Shown here: positions 14,678 to 23,053 of the stretch, in pieces | How positions within the stretch are numbered: the first letter of the stretch is position 1 | Layout: each line of letters starts with the position of its first letter | DNA from: Rothia gullae | GTDB taxonomy: Bacteria > Actinomycetota > Actinomycetes > Actinomycetales > Micrococcaceae | DNA length: 64,000 nucleotides | NCBI RefSeq assembly: GCF_024294905.1 | Contig: NZ_JANCOC010000013.1 | Coordinates: 1 to 64,000 of the forward strand | Direction of reading: 5' to 3' | Translations under genes and position numbers: made by a program | Notes under the pieces: generated by a model | Seen by the model: the letters and a program-made list of their open reading frames with translations, nothing else | Databases searched by the model: none | Told to the model about the DNA's origin: nothing

Positions 14678-17600
14678 ATGGCACCCGCCCCTGAGTATCT
14701 TTCAACACCTGAAACGGCATCATTCTGGGCAAAGACAGGAGACAAGGACTCCCCCACCCACGGTCTCCCCCTCGTTCAGCATATGCTCGATGCCGGTTCT
14801 GTTGCCACCCGGCTCTGGGACACATGGCTCGCGCCCGGTCTACAGAAACGATTCAGTGAGCATCTCCATCTTTCCATGGAAGATACGCGCGCGCTCGTAT
14901 GCTGGCTCGCCGCCACCCACGACATGGGTAAGGCAACCCCCGAATTCTCAGGACAGCTCGATGCACGACGCGACGAAAACCTCGCCGTGTACCGTCAGCG
15001 TATCGAGCAGCAGGACTTTGAGTTCCCCGAAGACCTTGTCACGCCTACTAGCGGCTTGCGATGCCCCCACAGCAAGTACAGCCAGAGCATCCTCATTCAC
15101 CTGCTCACCAGCAACATTGAGGGCATGCCGAGTGAAGTTGCTGAAACTCTCGCGAGTATCTCCGGCGCGCACCACGGCGCACCCGCAGAATACCTCGCCA
15201 ATTCAGCAGACCTAAGCAACGTCATTTTGGAGCGTCTCTCCCCCAAATGGCATGCCGCCTGGCAGGAACTCTACACCATCACCCTGGAACGCTTTGGCGC
15301 ATCCTCGGCATTGCATCAGTTAGCACAGCACGGACAGACTATCCCCGTCTCCGTGCAGTTCTGCATTACCGGTTTCGTCATCATGTCAGACTGGATTGCC
15401 TCAAACCCTGATTTCTTCCCCATGGGCACCTTCGGCTCAGCCGAACAGGAACAGCGAGCGCGCATCGGCTGGCAGGCGCTCGGGCTCGAACAGCGCTGGA
15501 TCGCAGCACTGGATACTGACCCCGGCACCCCTGCAGCTGACCTCTACGCATCCCGTTTTGGGTGGAGCAACCCGACCCTACGCCCCATGCAGGAAGTCGT
15601 AGTCGAAGCGGCACGCTCCATGCAAAACGGTGGCATGATGTGCATCGAAGCACCCATGGGTCAGGGTAAGACCGAAGCCGGTCTCATCGCTGCCGAGTTC
15701 CTCGCACAGGCAACCGGTCGCACCGGCGTAGCCTTCGCGGCACCGACCCAGGCGACTTCTAATGCCCTCTTTGACCGTGTTATCGAATGGGTGGAATACC
15801 AAACAAATAACGTGGCGCAAGAACACGGCGGGCCTCTTGAGCCGCACTCCATGTTTCTGGGCCACTCCAAGAACCGTTTCAACAAGTCCTATGAGGCGCT
15901 CTCTAAAGCAGATATTTTCGATGAGTCTTCTGCCTCTAAACAAGAAAACAATCGAAAAACGCTGCGTCCTGGAACGTCTCTCGCTCGGCACAGCTGGCTC
16001 AGCGGTACGAAGAAGGGGCTTCTCTCCAGCTTCGTTGTGTGCACCATCGACCAGGTTCTCATGACCGCTCTGCAAGCACGGCATGTGATGCTCCGATACC
16101 TAGGGCTTGCATCTAAGGTCATCATCATTGATGAGGTTCACGCCTACGATGCGTATATGAGCCGGTATCTTTCTGCTGCGCTCTACTGGCTGGGTCAGAT
16201 GAATGCGCCCGTCATTCTCATGTCGGCAACCCTGCCGTCAGCTACTCGTGATGATCTTATGGAGAGCTATGCCAAGGGTCTAAAGGTTGGAACAGAACCG
16301 AACAAGGTAACTGATTCTGTTTCTGCACCGCAGAATAATGACATTCTGGCTCGAATGATGGCGAATCTTGCAAAGGGCCAAGCGCCTTCAGCACCTGCCG
16401 TGACTGAAAATTCTTCTCTTGATTTGGATTACCCCGTCATTCACACGCTCACCACCGAAGACAACGGGAGCCCTAAGAAATGGAAGGTTGAACAGCCCGT
16501 AGACCAAACCGAAATCGAATTGAAGCTCATTGACGACAGTCCCGAAAGCGTCCTGAACGTACTCGAACCGCTCGCCAACGACCACGGATGCGCCGCAGTC
16601 ATCTGCAACACCGTTGGACGAGCCCAGGAAATGCACGCATTCCTGGGTGAACGGTTCGGTGAAGAGCACGTAATCCTCACGCACTCTCGCTTTACCGCCA
16701 CGCACCGCGCCGAGCAAGAGGAACTCCTTGTCTCAAAGCTCGGCAAGAAGGCGCACTACAGCAAAGCTGACGGGGAGGATTCTTCGCGCCCGCACCGCCT
16801 CATTGTGGTGGGTACGCAGGTCATCGAACAGTCGCTTGACCTGGACTTTGACGTAATGATTACCGACTTCGCGCCGGTTGATCTGGTGCTTCAGCGTATG
16901 GGACGTCTGCACCGTCACGATAGCCGCAGCAGCTCAGAACGCACCCCCGCATACCGTATGCCGGTGTGCTACGTACGAGGAGTTGAAACGTTCGGCTCAC
17001 ACGTTGGGGCACCCGACTTCCCGCGTGGATCCAAGGCAGTCTATGAGCCGATGATTCTGCTCAGCAGCTACGCACAGCTACTCCCCCACTTCGACGGTGA
17101 ACCTATTCGAATTCCTGCGGACATCAGTCCACTGGTGCAGAAGACCTACCAGGAAAATACGTCTACTGAGATTCCTAGTGCCTGGGTAGAAGTCTACGAG
17201 AGCTCCAAGCAGGAGTGCGATAAAGGTAAGGAACTAGCCAAAGTCCGAGCTGAAGGCTATCTGCTCTGTGCACCTCAGCGTACACAGTACACCATGGCGG
17301 ACTGCATGAATCGCCTCCTTAAGCCTGACGACTTGCGCTTCTCTGACGAGCAAATCGGCGAGGCAAAAGTTCGCGACACCGACGCATCCCTGGAAGTTAT
17401 CGCAATCGTTGTGGAACGGAACCAACCGGGCAATCCCAAGAGCGCGATTAAAAGCTACCGTCTCTTACCTTCCATCAACAGCACAGACGAGGCTGATTCG
17501 CTCCGCTTTGATGCTTCAGCCGATGACCCGCCGACTTACTGGCAGAGCATGCAAATTGCGGCTTCATCAATTCGGCTCCCCTACCAATACTCAGATGCAC

Positions 17601-17827
17601 CCAACCACCGTATCAAGGGTGGGAAACTCCGATTCGACGCCGCGCTCGACCAGCTAGAAAAGGAACGCATCGAGAACTGGCAGAAGTCATTCATGCTGGA
17701 GGGGCAGCTCATCCTGCCCTTCGAAGAGGTCGAAGCAGGCGTGTACTCGTACAGGCTCTGCGATTACGAACTGGTGTACACCACCCAGCTAGGCTTGCAG
17801 AGCATCGACCCCAAGAATAAAAACTAG
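14678..17827 (+). CDS. cas3: CRISPR-associated helicase/nuclease Cas3, type I-E
   Basis: Cas3 (1049 aa) is recruited by Cascade and degrades the target with an HD nuclease joined to an SF2 helicase. HD-domain residues are visible in LVQHMLDAG, AATHDMGKATPEF and SGAHHGAPAEY (about residues 25-180). Helicase motifs are PMGQGKTEAGL (Walker A), IIIDEVHAYD (DExH), LMSATLPS, and the late motif IEQSLDLDFD... VLQRMGRLHRH. AAGGAG lies 3-4 nt before the ATG. It is divergent from the Cascade operon, and the shared 370-bp interval holds the cas8e promoter and the two-repeat unit, which is antisense to the cas3 leader. Confidence 0.97.
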   Translation: MAPAPEYLSTPETASFWAKTGDKDSPTHGLPLVQHMLDAGSVATRLWDTWLAPGLQKRFSEHLHLSMEDTRALVCWLAATHDMGKATPEFSGQLDARRDENLAVYRQRIEQQDFEFPEDLVTPTSGLRCPHSKYSQSILIHLLTSNIEGMPSEVAETLASISGAHHGAPAEYLANSADLSNVILERLSPKWHAAWQELYTITLERFGASSALHQLAQHGQTIPVSVQFCITGFVIMSDWIASNPDFFPMGTFGSAEQEQRARIGWQALGLEQRWIAALDTDPGTPAADLYASRFGWSNPTLRPMQEVVVEAARSMQNGGMMCIEAPMGQGKTEAGLIAAEFLAQATGRTGVAFAAPTQATSNALFDRVIEWVEYQTNNVAQEHGGPLEPHSMFLGHSKNRFNKSYEALSKADIFDESSASKQENNRKTLRPGTSLARHSWLSGTKKGLLSSFVVCTIDQVLMTALQARHVMLRYLGLASKVIIIDEVHAYDAYMSRYLSAALYWLGQMNAPVILMSATLPSATRDDLMESYAKGLKVGTEPNKVTDSVSAPQNNDILARMMANLAKGQAPSAPAVTENSSLDLDYPVIHTLTTEDNGSPKKWKVEQPVDQTEIELKLIDDSPESVLNVLEPLANDHGCAAVICNTVGRAQEMHAFLGERFGEEHVILTHSRFTATHRAEQEELLVSKLGKKAHYSKADGEDSSRPHRLIVVGTQVIEQSLDLDFDVMITDFAPVDLVLQRMGRLHRHDSRSSSERTPAYRMPVCYVRGVETFGSHVGAPDFPRGSKAVYEPMILLSSYAQLLPHFDGEPIRIPADISPLVQKTYQENTSTEIPSAWVEVYESSKQECDKGKELAKVRAEGYLLCAPQRTQYTMADCMNRLLKPDDLRFSDEQIGEAKVRDTDASLEVIAIVVERNQPGNPKSAIKSYRLLPSINSTDEADSLRFDASADDPPTYWQSMQIAASSIRLPYQYSDAPNHRIKGGKLRFDAALDQLEKERIENWQKSFMLEGQLILPFEEVEAGVYSYRLCDYELVYTTQLGLQSIDPKNKN

Positions 17828-17839
17828 CCAAGGTAAACA

Positions 17840-17884
17840 AAGACCCCCTCCGGATCCTCTCGTGGAGCATCCGGCGGGGGTCTT
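17840..17884. terminator. Bidirectional terminator between cas3 and zapE
   Basis: AAGACCCCC pairs with GGGGGTCTT over 9 bp, with a second pairing CCGGAT/ATCCGG inside. Convergent genes lie on both sides. Confidence 0.8.
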
Positions 17885-17965
17885 CACTATATAAACTTTT
17901 CGTCGCAGTTCACGCTACGCAGTTCACGCATTCACGCTGCAGAATCTCGCAGCGTCAGGCGGCGG

Positions 17966-19006
17966 CTACTCAGATTCGCCGAGCATGCCCTCACGAGCCA
18001 ACGCAGTCAAACGAGACACCGCACGGAAATACTTCTTCTGATAACCACCAGCCAGCATCTCCTCAGTAAATACCTTGTCAAAAGGCACACCCGAAGAAAC
18101 AATCGGCAGATCCTTGTCATACAGGCGGTCAGCCAACACCACAAAACGCAACGCCACCGACTGCTCAGTAATCGGGTGAACATTACGCCACGCAATACCA
18201 TCCAGACCATCAATCAGCTGGCGGTAACGCGACGGGTGTACCTTCGCCAGATGCTCCACCAGGTCAGCGAAGTTATCAACACCAACAGTCTGGCCGCCGA
18301 ACACTTCCTCAACCTTCGCATCAAACGCATCATCAGCAACAGGCTCCGGTGCGGCAGGCAGGCCACGGTGACGGAAATCCTCACCATCCACACGATGCAC
18401 CTCAAACTGCGAAGCAAGCACCTGAATCTCACGCTTAAAATCCTCAGCCGCGAAACGGCCCTCACCCAGCGCACCAGGCAGCGTGTTCGAGGTCGCCACA
18501 AGCTTCACGCCAGCATCCGCCAGCTCACGCATCAGACGAGACATGAGCACAGTATCACCCGGATCATCCAGCTCAAACTCGTCAATACATACCAGCTTGT
18601 AGCTGCTCAACGCCTCAACCGTCTTACGGAACGTCAACGCACCCACCAGGTTCGTGTACTCCACAAAAGTACCGAACGCCTTCGGGCCGTCCACATAATG
18701 CCACAGCGACGCCAACAGGTGAGTCTTACCCACACCAAAACCGCCGTCAAGGTACAGGCCAGACTTCGTCGAATCCTTCTTCTTGCCCCCAAACAGGCGA
18801 CCAAAGAAACCGGCACCAGCGCCGCCCCCATTAATCTTGTCGCCAAAATCCTTCAGCTTCTGCACAGCCTCTGCCTGCGACGGCTGATTTGGATCAGGAA
18901 TGTAGCTATCAAAAGACACTTCACCAAAACGCTCAGAGGGGCGGAAACCCGCCAGCAACTCATCAGCAGAAACATGAGGAATGCGGTCGGTCAAGTGTAC
19001 GGTCAT
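17966..19006 (-). CDS. zapE: AFG1/ZapE-family ATPase
   Basis: This P-loop ATPase (346 aa) of the AFG1-like family is related to E. coli ZapE, which acts on the Z ring at late division. Walker A is GGFGVGKTHLLASLWH and Walker B is YKLVCIDEFELDDPGD. The sensor region is LVATSNTLPGALGEGRF and the C-terminal part contains HPSRYRQLIDG. The ATG at 19006 (MTVHLTDRIPHVSADELLAG) fits the actinobacterial N-terminus. A GTG three codons earlier (19015) is also possible, and the frame is open to 19108 with nothing family-like. It stands alone, convergent with cas3. Confidence 0.85.
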   Translation of the reverse strand: MTVHLTDRIPHVSADELLAGFRPSERFGEVSFDSYIPDPNQPSQAEAVQKLKDFGDKINGGGAGAGFFGRLFGGKKKDSTKSGLYLDGGFGVGKTHLLASLWHYVDGPKAFGTFVEYTNLVGALTFRKTVEALSSYKLVCIDEFELDDPGDTVLMSRLMRELADAGVKLVATSNTLPGALGEGRFAAEDFKREIQVLASQFEVHRVDGEDFRHRGLPAAPEPVADDAFDAKVEEVFGGQTVGVDNFADLVEHLAKVHPSRYRQLIDGLDGIAWRNVHPITEQSVALRFVVLADRLYDKDLPIVSSGVPFDKVFTEEMLAGGYQKKYFRAVSRLTALAREGMLGESE

Positions 19007-19262
19007 GGTGGGCACAAAAACTCTTTTCTTCAGTGACGGCGATGTGACTTCCGCTTTAAGTGTAGTACTGTCTAACACCCCGCGTGAGCCGCATGAGTTG
19101 CCCGCCACATTACGGGTATGAGGAGAGAGTGGGGTGGGATATACGGGAGGGGCTGCTGGACTGGGACGCAGAGGGTGGGAATCCGAGGGTATCGGCGTTC
19201 AGGTGCGGAGGTTGAGGTGGAGTGTGTTTTGGGTAGGGCCTGTCTTGGGCGGGTGCAGTGTT

Positions 19263-19321
19263 CGATAGGTTAGTGCCTTCGCCGTGGGTCTTTAACCCGC
19301 AGTGAAGACACTAACCTATCG
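19263..19321. repeat. Long inverted repeat, copy 1
   Basis: The 13-bp arms CGATAGGTTAGTG and CACTAACCTATCG are perfect. The interior can pair further (GGGT/ACCC around a CTTTA loop), so most of the 59 bp can fold into one hairpin. Confidence 0.75.
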
Positions 19322-19403
19322 GCGAAAGGCTAAGTCATAACCCATAACCAGCTCTCACCTACCTGGCGCAGCCGGAGATTCGGTCATGAGTTGCGGATTT
19401 GTG

Positions 19404-19462
19404 CCATAGGTTAGCGTCTTTAGTCGTAGTTAAAAACCATGGTCGAAGACACTAACCTATGG
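19404..19462. repeat. Long inverted repeat, copy 2
   Basis: The 17-bp arms CCATAGGTTAGCGTCTT and AAGACACTAACCTATGG differ at one position. The total length is again 59 bp and the arm core (ATAGGTTAG...CACTAACCTAT) is shared with copy 1, but the interior is different. Confidence 0.75.
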
Positions 19463-19746
19463 TCCAATTTCTGCAGGGGCGGCACCTCCGCGGGCACAAA
19501 GATATTTGATACATAAAGCATTGAGAATGCCTGAATAATGACCAACCACCGCCACAACCCTCAAAAGAATGCAAACGACGGCAAACATGCGGTAGGGTGG
19601 TAACTGTAGTACTCAATAGCGCACCGATGCGCTTAATGGGTGCACTACGGGGCTGTTTTCCTTCCGGCAGTCAGCTTGACCTGTGAATAACGACCCGACA
19701 GGCACATATGCATCACACCATCACCGATGATAGGAGCGTATCTTCT

Positions 19747-20475
19747 ATGGATTCGACCATTTTCAACCGCCGTACCCTACTGGGCAGCGGCGCACTTGTG
19801 GGCCTGGGGGCCCTGCTTGCGGCGTGTGGCCAGCAGGCAAATAACGAGGCAGCAGCCACCGCAACCGCGGCGCCGAGCGAGTCGGCTTCGGCTTCCGATG
19901 CCGCTTCTACATCAGCTACTCCGAGCCCGGTCATTACCCGCGGCTACTCGGGCGGCTCGAAGGCACCCGACGGCGAATACCGCAAAGCTGACGGTCATGG
20001 TCCCGCGCAAAATGTTCCTCTTCCGAAAGCCGAGCCGCAGCAGTACCCCGAAACCTTCGCTGGTCTGCGTGAGATGATGCGCGATTGGATTACAGCACGC
20101 AACTATGGCATTCAGACTGGGGATATGCAATATGCATGGCCCTATATGTTGGACACTTTCGATGAGGACATTAAATTTCTCCACTATATCGAGGATCTTT
20201 ACAAAAGCGGCGGCTGGGTTATTGAAGGAACCTCGGAATACCAGGCCGAAAGCGACCTCATGTATGACGAAGAGTCTAAAGAATATTGGGTTCTCATCCG
20301 ACGTTTGTGGACTTATGGCATGTACGTAAACCCCAATGGCAAGGTGTATGAGCGTACTAACACCAGCAATGAAAATGAAACATTTATGTTCCGCTATAAG
20401 TACCAGAACGGCTATTGGCAGCTCTCGGAGCATCGCTCGAATAAGGAGCTACGTGAGCAAGGAATTATCAAATAA
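19747..20475 (+). CDS. Lipoprotein resembling DUF6318 family
   Basis: The protein has 242 residues. The N-terminus has an arginine pair and hydrophobic stretch (NRRTLLGSGALVGLGALL) ending in the lipobox LAAC, so it is exported and lipid-anchored, possibly through Tat. A Ser/Ala/Thr-rich linker follows, then a folded domain (GPAQNVPLPKAEPQQYPETF; GLREMMRDWITARNYG; AWPYMLDTFDEDI) like the DUF6318 lipoproteins of Micrococcaceae, whose function is unknown. The ATG at 19747 with upstream AGGAG is preferred; an ATG at 19708 is in frame. Its TAA overlaps the next start by one base, implying coupled translation. Confidence 0.7.
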   Translation: MDSTIFNRRTLLGSGALVGLGALLAACGQQANNEAAATATAAPSESASASDAASTSATPSPVITRGYSGGSKAPDGEYRKADGHGPAQNVPLPKAEPQQYPETFAGLREMMRDWITARNYGIQTGDMQYAWPYMLDTFDEDIKFLHYIEDLYKSGGWVIEGTSEYQAESDLMYDEESKEYWVLIRRLWTYGMYVNPNGKVYERTNTSNENETFMFRYKYQNGYWQLSEHRSNKELREQGIIK

Positions 20476-21648
20476 TGGCCAATAAATTTTCAGGGTTTCT
20501 AGGAATAGCTGTTATTTCTGCACTCATACTACCTTTTGGTACATCAGCTGGTGCGTTAGAAGATACTTCGAATAACAGCAATCACAGCATCACAGACCAT
20601 AGTGCCGCTCCACCAGCTACAGAGATTGGAAATGAAGGACTAGATTCCGAAGAGCAGGTCAATTTACCACCTCAGCAGGCGGAATCCGAACTCGTAGCTC
20701 GAGCGGAGAGCAAACAGAAATCTTTTGAAGAAAGCCATCATCTCATGCATGATGGTCAAGGAAACCAATTCTATGCTTCAATCGAAGATAAAGACTCCTG
20801 CGTCACCGCTGACGGTCAACCAGGACAGTACTTCCGTACCTGGATGATGCCTGACGACGGCAACGACTACACCGGTTACTACAATACCTCCGGCATTGGA
20901 ACCTACTGCACCCCAGTAGAATCCCGCACTCTAACCGCCAATAACCCCGGAGAACCTCGTAAACCGAGCCCCGCTGAAATGCTTCAAGAAATTGAAGACA
21001 AATTCGCCAACACCGATATCCGCCCCCCCTATCCTCAAGCAATCCTATAACTCCGGTAACGGCACCGGCAGAGCTAAGGGCGACCCGAATATTTACAAGG
21101 GCGACAACGTCAATTTCTACGCTGAAGCCCCCACCGCTTATTGGGAAGGTGAGCTTTCGGCCGGTCACGTTGAAATCGAGTCTTATCCGGTGCAGATGAC
21201 CGTCCAGTACGGCAACGACGATGAAGATAGCTTTTACACCATCGGCGAGCCCATCTACCCGAAGTCAGGCTCGAAAGCACGACCGATCGCGACCAGTTAT
21301 GTATACAAACGCTCAGGTAATTTTCATGCCTACGCAACGGTTTCTTATGCTGGCCGGTACCGCGTCAATGGCGGCCCGTGGCAGGCGATGCGTACTGTCG
21401 TCAAGAAGGACACTGCTGAACCGTTGCTGGTGCGTGTGTGGTGGGTTGATGTGGGACGCGTCGGCGGCACCTGCGATGAAGACGACACTCGTTGGGGTTG
21501 CAAGAATGATCCCACGATGGGTAAGAAGGATAACCCGAACCCCAGATTGCGCAAGGCCGATATTCGCACCGGCCAGCGTTGGCATCTGAACGATAACGGT
21601 GACGGGGACACGGAGTATTCGTTGCACCGTAACTGGCCTGACATGTAA
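20475..21648 (+). pseudogene. Secreted protein gene with a frameshift at a C7 tract
   Basis: The first frame (20475-21050, 191 codons) has a signal peptide (MANKFSGFLGIAVISALILP... TSAGA). It runs to FANTDIRP and then falls off into YPQAIL-stop. The second frame continues as a well-composed protein (ILKQSYNSGNGTGRAKGDPN... HLNDNGDGDTEYSLHRNWPD, ending 21648) and has no good start of its own (TTG at 20992, no ribosome site). The two frames meet at seven C (21023-21029). With six C the product would be one secreted protein of 390 residues. This may be phase variation, a recent mutation or a sequence error. The family was not recognised. It is coupled to the upstream lipoprotein. Confidence 0.75.
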
Positions 21649-21677
21649 GGTCGTTCTCCTGCCGTGGGTCTTACGTT

Positions 21678-21746
21678 GAGAAGCCACATGTTCGCCGAGA
21701 AGTCACTTTGTTCGTGGCCTTTCGAAACACATGTGGCTTCTCGGCG
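21678..21746. repeat. Nested inverted repeats after the frameshifted gene
   Basis: GAGAAGCCACATGT (21678-21691) and ACATGTGGCTTCTC (21729-21742) are perfect 14-bp arms. The right arm extended (CTTCTCGGCG, ending 21746) can instead pair with CGCCGAGAAG at about 21693-21702. Two mutually exclusive hairpins are therefore possible. They may act as a terminator, although no T run follows. Confidence 0.65.
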
Positions 21747-21787
21747 CATAGGTATCGGCGCATGGTGACTTCCGTAAAATGGTGTCT

Positions 21788-22288
21788 ATGGCTAAGAAAA
21801 CTAAAGGTAAGAAGAGCGGCGCAGCAACCGCCGCCGTAGCACTGCTGACCGAGACGAACACCCCCTTCCAGATGCGTGAATACGAGCACGTTGAGGGCGT
21901 CACCTCCTTCGGTGAAGAGGCCGCGAAGAACCTCGGCGCCTCCGAGGAGCAAGTGTTCAAGACCCTGCTGATTGTACACGAGAAGGATTTCGCGGTCGCG
22001 ATCGTGCCGGTCTCTGGCAAGCTGAACATTAAGGCTGCCGCGGCGGCACTAGGTTGGAAAAGCGCCTCCATGTGCGACCCGAAGGTCGCTGAGCGCCGCA
22101 CCGGCTACGTGGTGGGCGGTATTTCTCCGCTGGGTCAGAAGACCCCCTCCCCCACCCTGCTCGATGAGTCTGCGCAGCTTTTTGACACGATTATGGTCTC
22201 TGGCGGTAAGCGCGGCCTGGACGTTGAGCTCGCCCCGGACGATCTGCTGAAGCTCACCAACGGCAAGTACGCTGACATCCGCGCTTAG
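21788..22288 (+). CDS. ybaK: Cys-tRNA(Pro)/Cys-tRNA(Cys) deacylase, YbaK/EbsC family
   Basis: This single-domain trans-editing enzyme (166 aa) hydrolyses cysteine from mischarged tRNA(Pro). Family motifs are the N-terminal TPFQMREYEH, then FGEEAAKNLGASEEQVFKTL, FAVAIVPVSGKLNIKAAAAA, RRTGYVVGGISPLGQKTP and DTIMVSGGKRGLDVEL. The usual length is about 155-165. The ATG at 21788 (MAKKTKGKKSG) is preferred over an in-frame ATG at 21779; neither has a clear ribosome site. The gene stands alone downstream of the nested repeats. Confidence 0.9.
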   Translation: MAKKTKGKKSGAATAAVALLTETNTPFQMREYEHVEGVTSFGEEAAKNLGASEEQVFKTLLIVHEKDFAVAIVPVSGKLNIKAAAAALGWKSASMCDPKVAERRTGYVVGGISPLGQKTPSPTLLDESAQLFDTIMVSGGKRGLDVELAPDDLLKLTNGKYADIRA

Positions 22289-22372
22289 TCCGCGCTCAGC
22301 GGGAATAATCCGCCCGGCCGCGGCGTTACATATGTCGTAAGAGCCTGAGCATGAGAGCAAACTGAAGGAGTC

Positions 22373-22837
22373 ATGATGGGCAATTCGCTACCCGGCGTGG
22401 GTGCTATCGCCAAGAACTGGCGTGAAGTGCTCAAGCCTGAAGAGTACGCTGTTCTACGTGAGGGCGGCACCGAGCGCGCATTCACCGGCGAGTACTGGAA
22501 CACCCACACGGAGGGTGTGTATTCTTGCCGTGCCTGCGGTACGGAGCTGTTCCGTTCCGATCAGAAGTTCGATTCGCATTGTGGTTGGCCGTCGTTTTTC
22601 GCGCCGCTGGCTGAGAACCGTGTACGTTACCTGGAGGATACGACGTTCGGTATGCGCCGCGTGGAGGTGCGTTGCGCCGCCTGCGATTCGCACCTGGGTC
22701 ACGTGTTTGAGGGTGAGGGCTACCCGACTCCCACGGATTTGCGGTATTGCATTAATTCGGTGTGTCTGACGCTGACCCCGGCTGGTGACACTCCGGTTGA
22801 CGAGGCGCCAGCTGACGAGGCGGAATCCGCCGAATAA
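22373..22837 (+). CDS. msrB: Peptide-methionine (R)-S-oxide reductase MsrB
   Basis: MsrB (154 aa) reduces methionine-R-sulfoxide in oxidised proteins. Two CxxC zinc motifs are visible (SCRACG near residue 52 and RCAACD near 100). HCGWPSF, GMRRVEVRC and HLGHVFEGEG precede the catalytic RYCINSVCL near residue 125. GAAGGAG lies upstream of a double ATG; either is possible. The C-terminal tail is acidic and Ala/Glu-rich. A C8 homopolymer (22852-22859) lies just after the stop. Confidence 0.95.
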   Translation: MMGNSLPGVGAIAKNWREVLKPEEYAVLREGGTERAFTGEYWNTHTEGVYSCRACGTELFRSDQKFDSHCGWPSFFAPLAENRVRYLEDTTFGMRRVEVRCAACDSHLGHVFEGEGYPTPTDLRYCINSVCLTLTPAGDTPVDEAPADEAESAE

Positions 22838-23053
22838 ACCCAGGCAATGCCCCCCCCTCACGGGCACGCCGGTGAACCCCTTATTGTGAGTCTCTCTAAA
22901 TTCGAGGCTTTCAGCTCGGGCGGGTAGAATGGCGTAGTGCCTTCGCGGGCACATCACCCCGCCCGGGCTCGTATTTGCTCGGGCGTGCGCCTACCCGGGC
23001 ATCTGGCGCATCGTATGGGCGCGTCGAACAGACAGAGGAAAAGGATTGAGTGC

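Larger units (their letters stand above)
19007..19746. other. Intergenic region with two large inverted repeats
   Basis: This is 740 bp without a credible gene. It holds the upstream region of zapE, two related hairpin-forming repeats (listed separately) and the leader of the lipoprotein gene. No tRNA or riboswitch was recognised. Confidence 0.6.

Noticed and set aside
19263..19462. DtxR/IdeR operators
   Set aside because: GGTTAG/CTAACC half-sites are present, but they are 33-35 bp apart inside long hairpins instead of forming the 19-bp iron box.
20992..21648. Separate gene starting at TTG 20992
   Set aside because: No ribosome site, the start lies inside the preceding frame, and the N-terminal residues before the C7 tract read as out-of-frame sequence. 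A frameshift explains both frames better.
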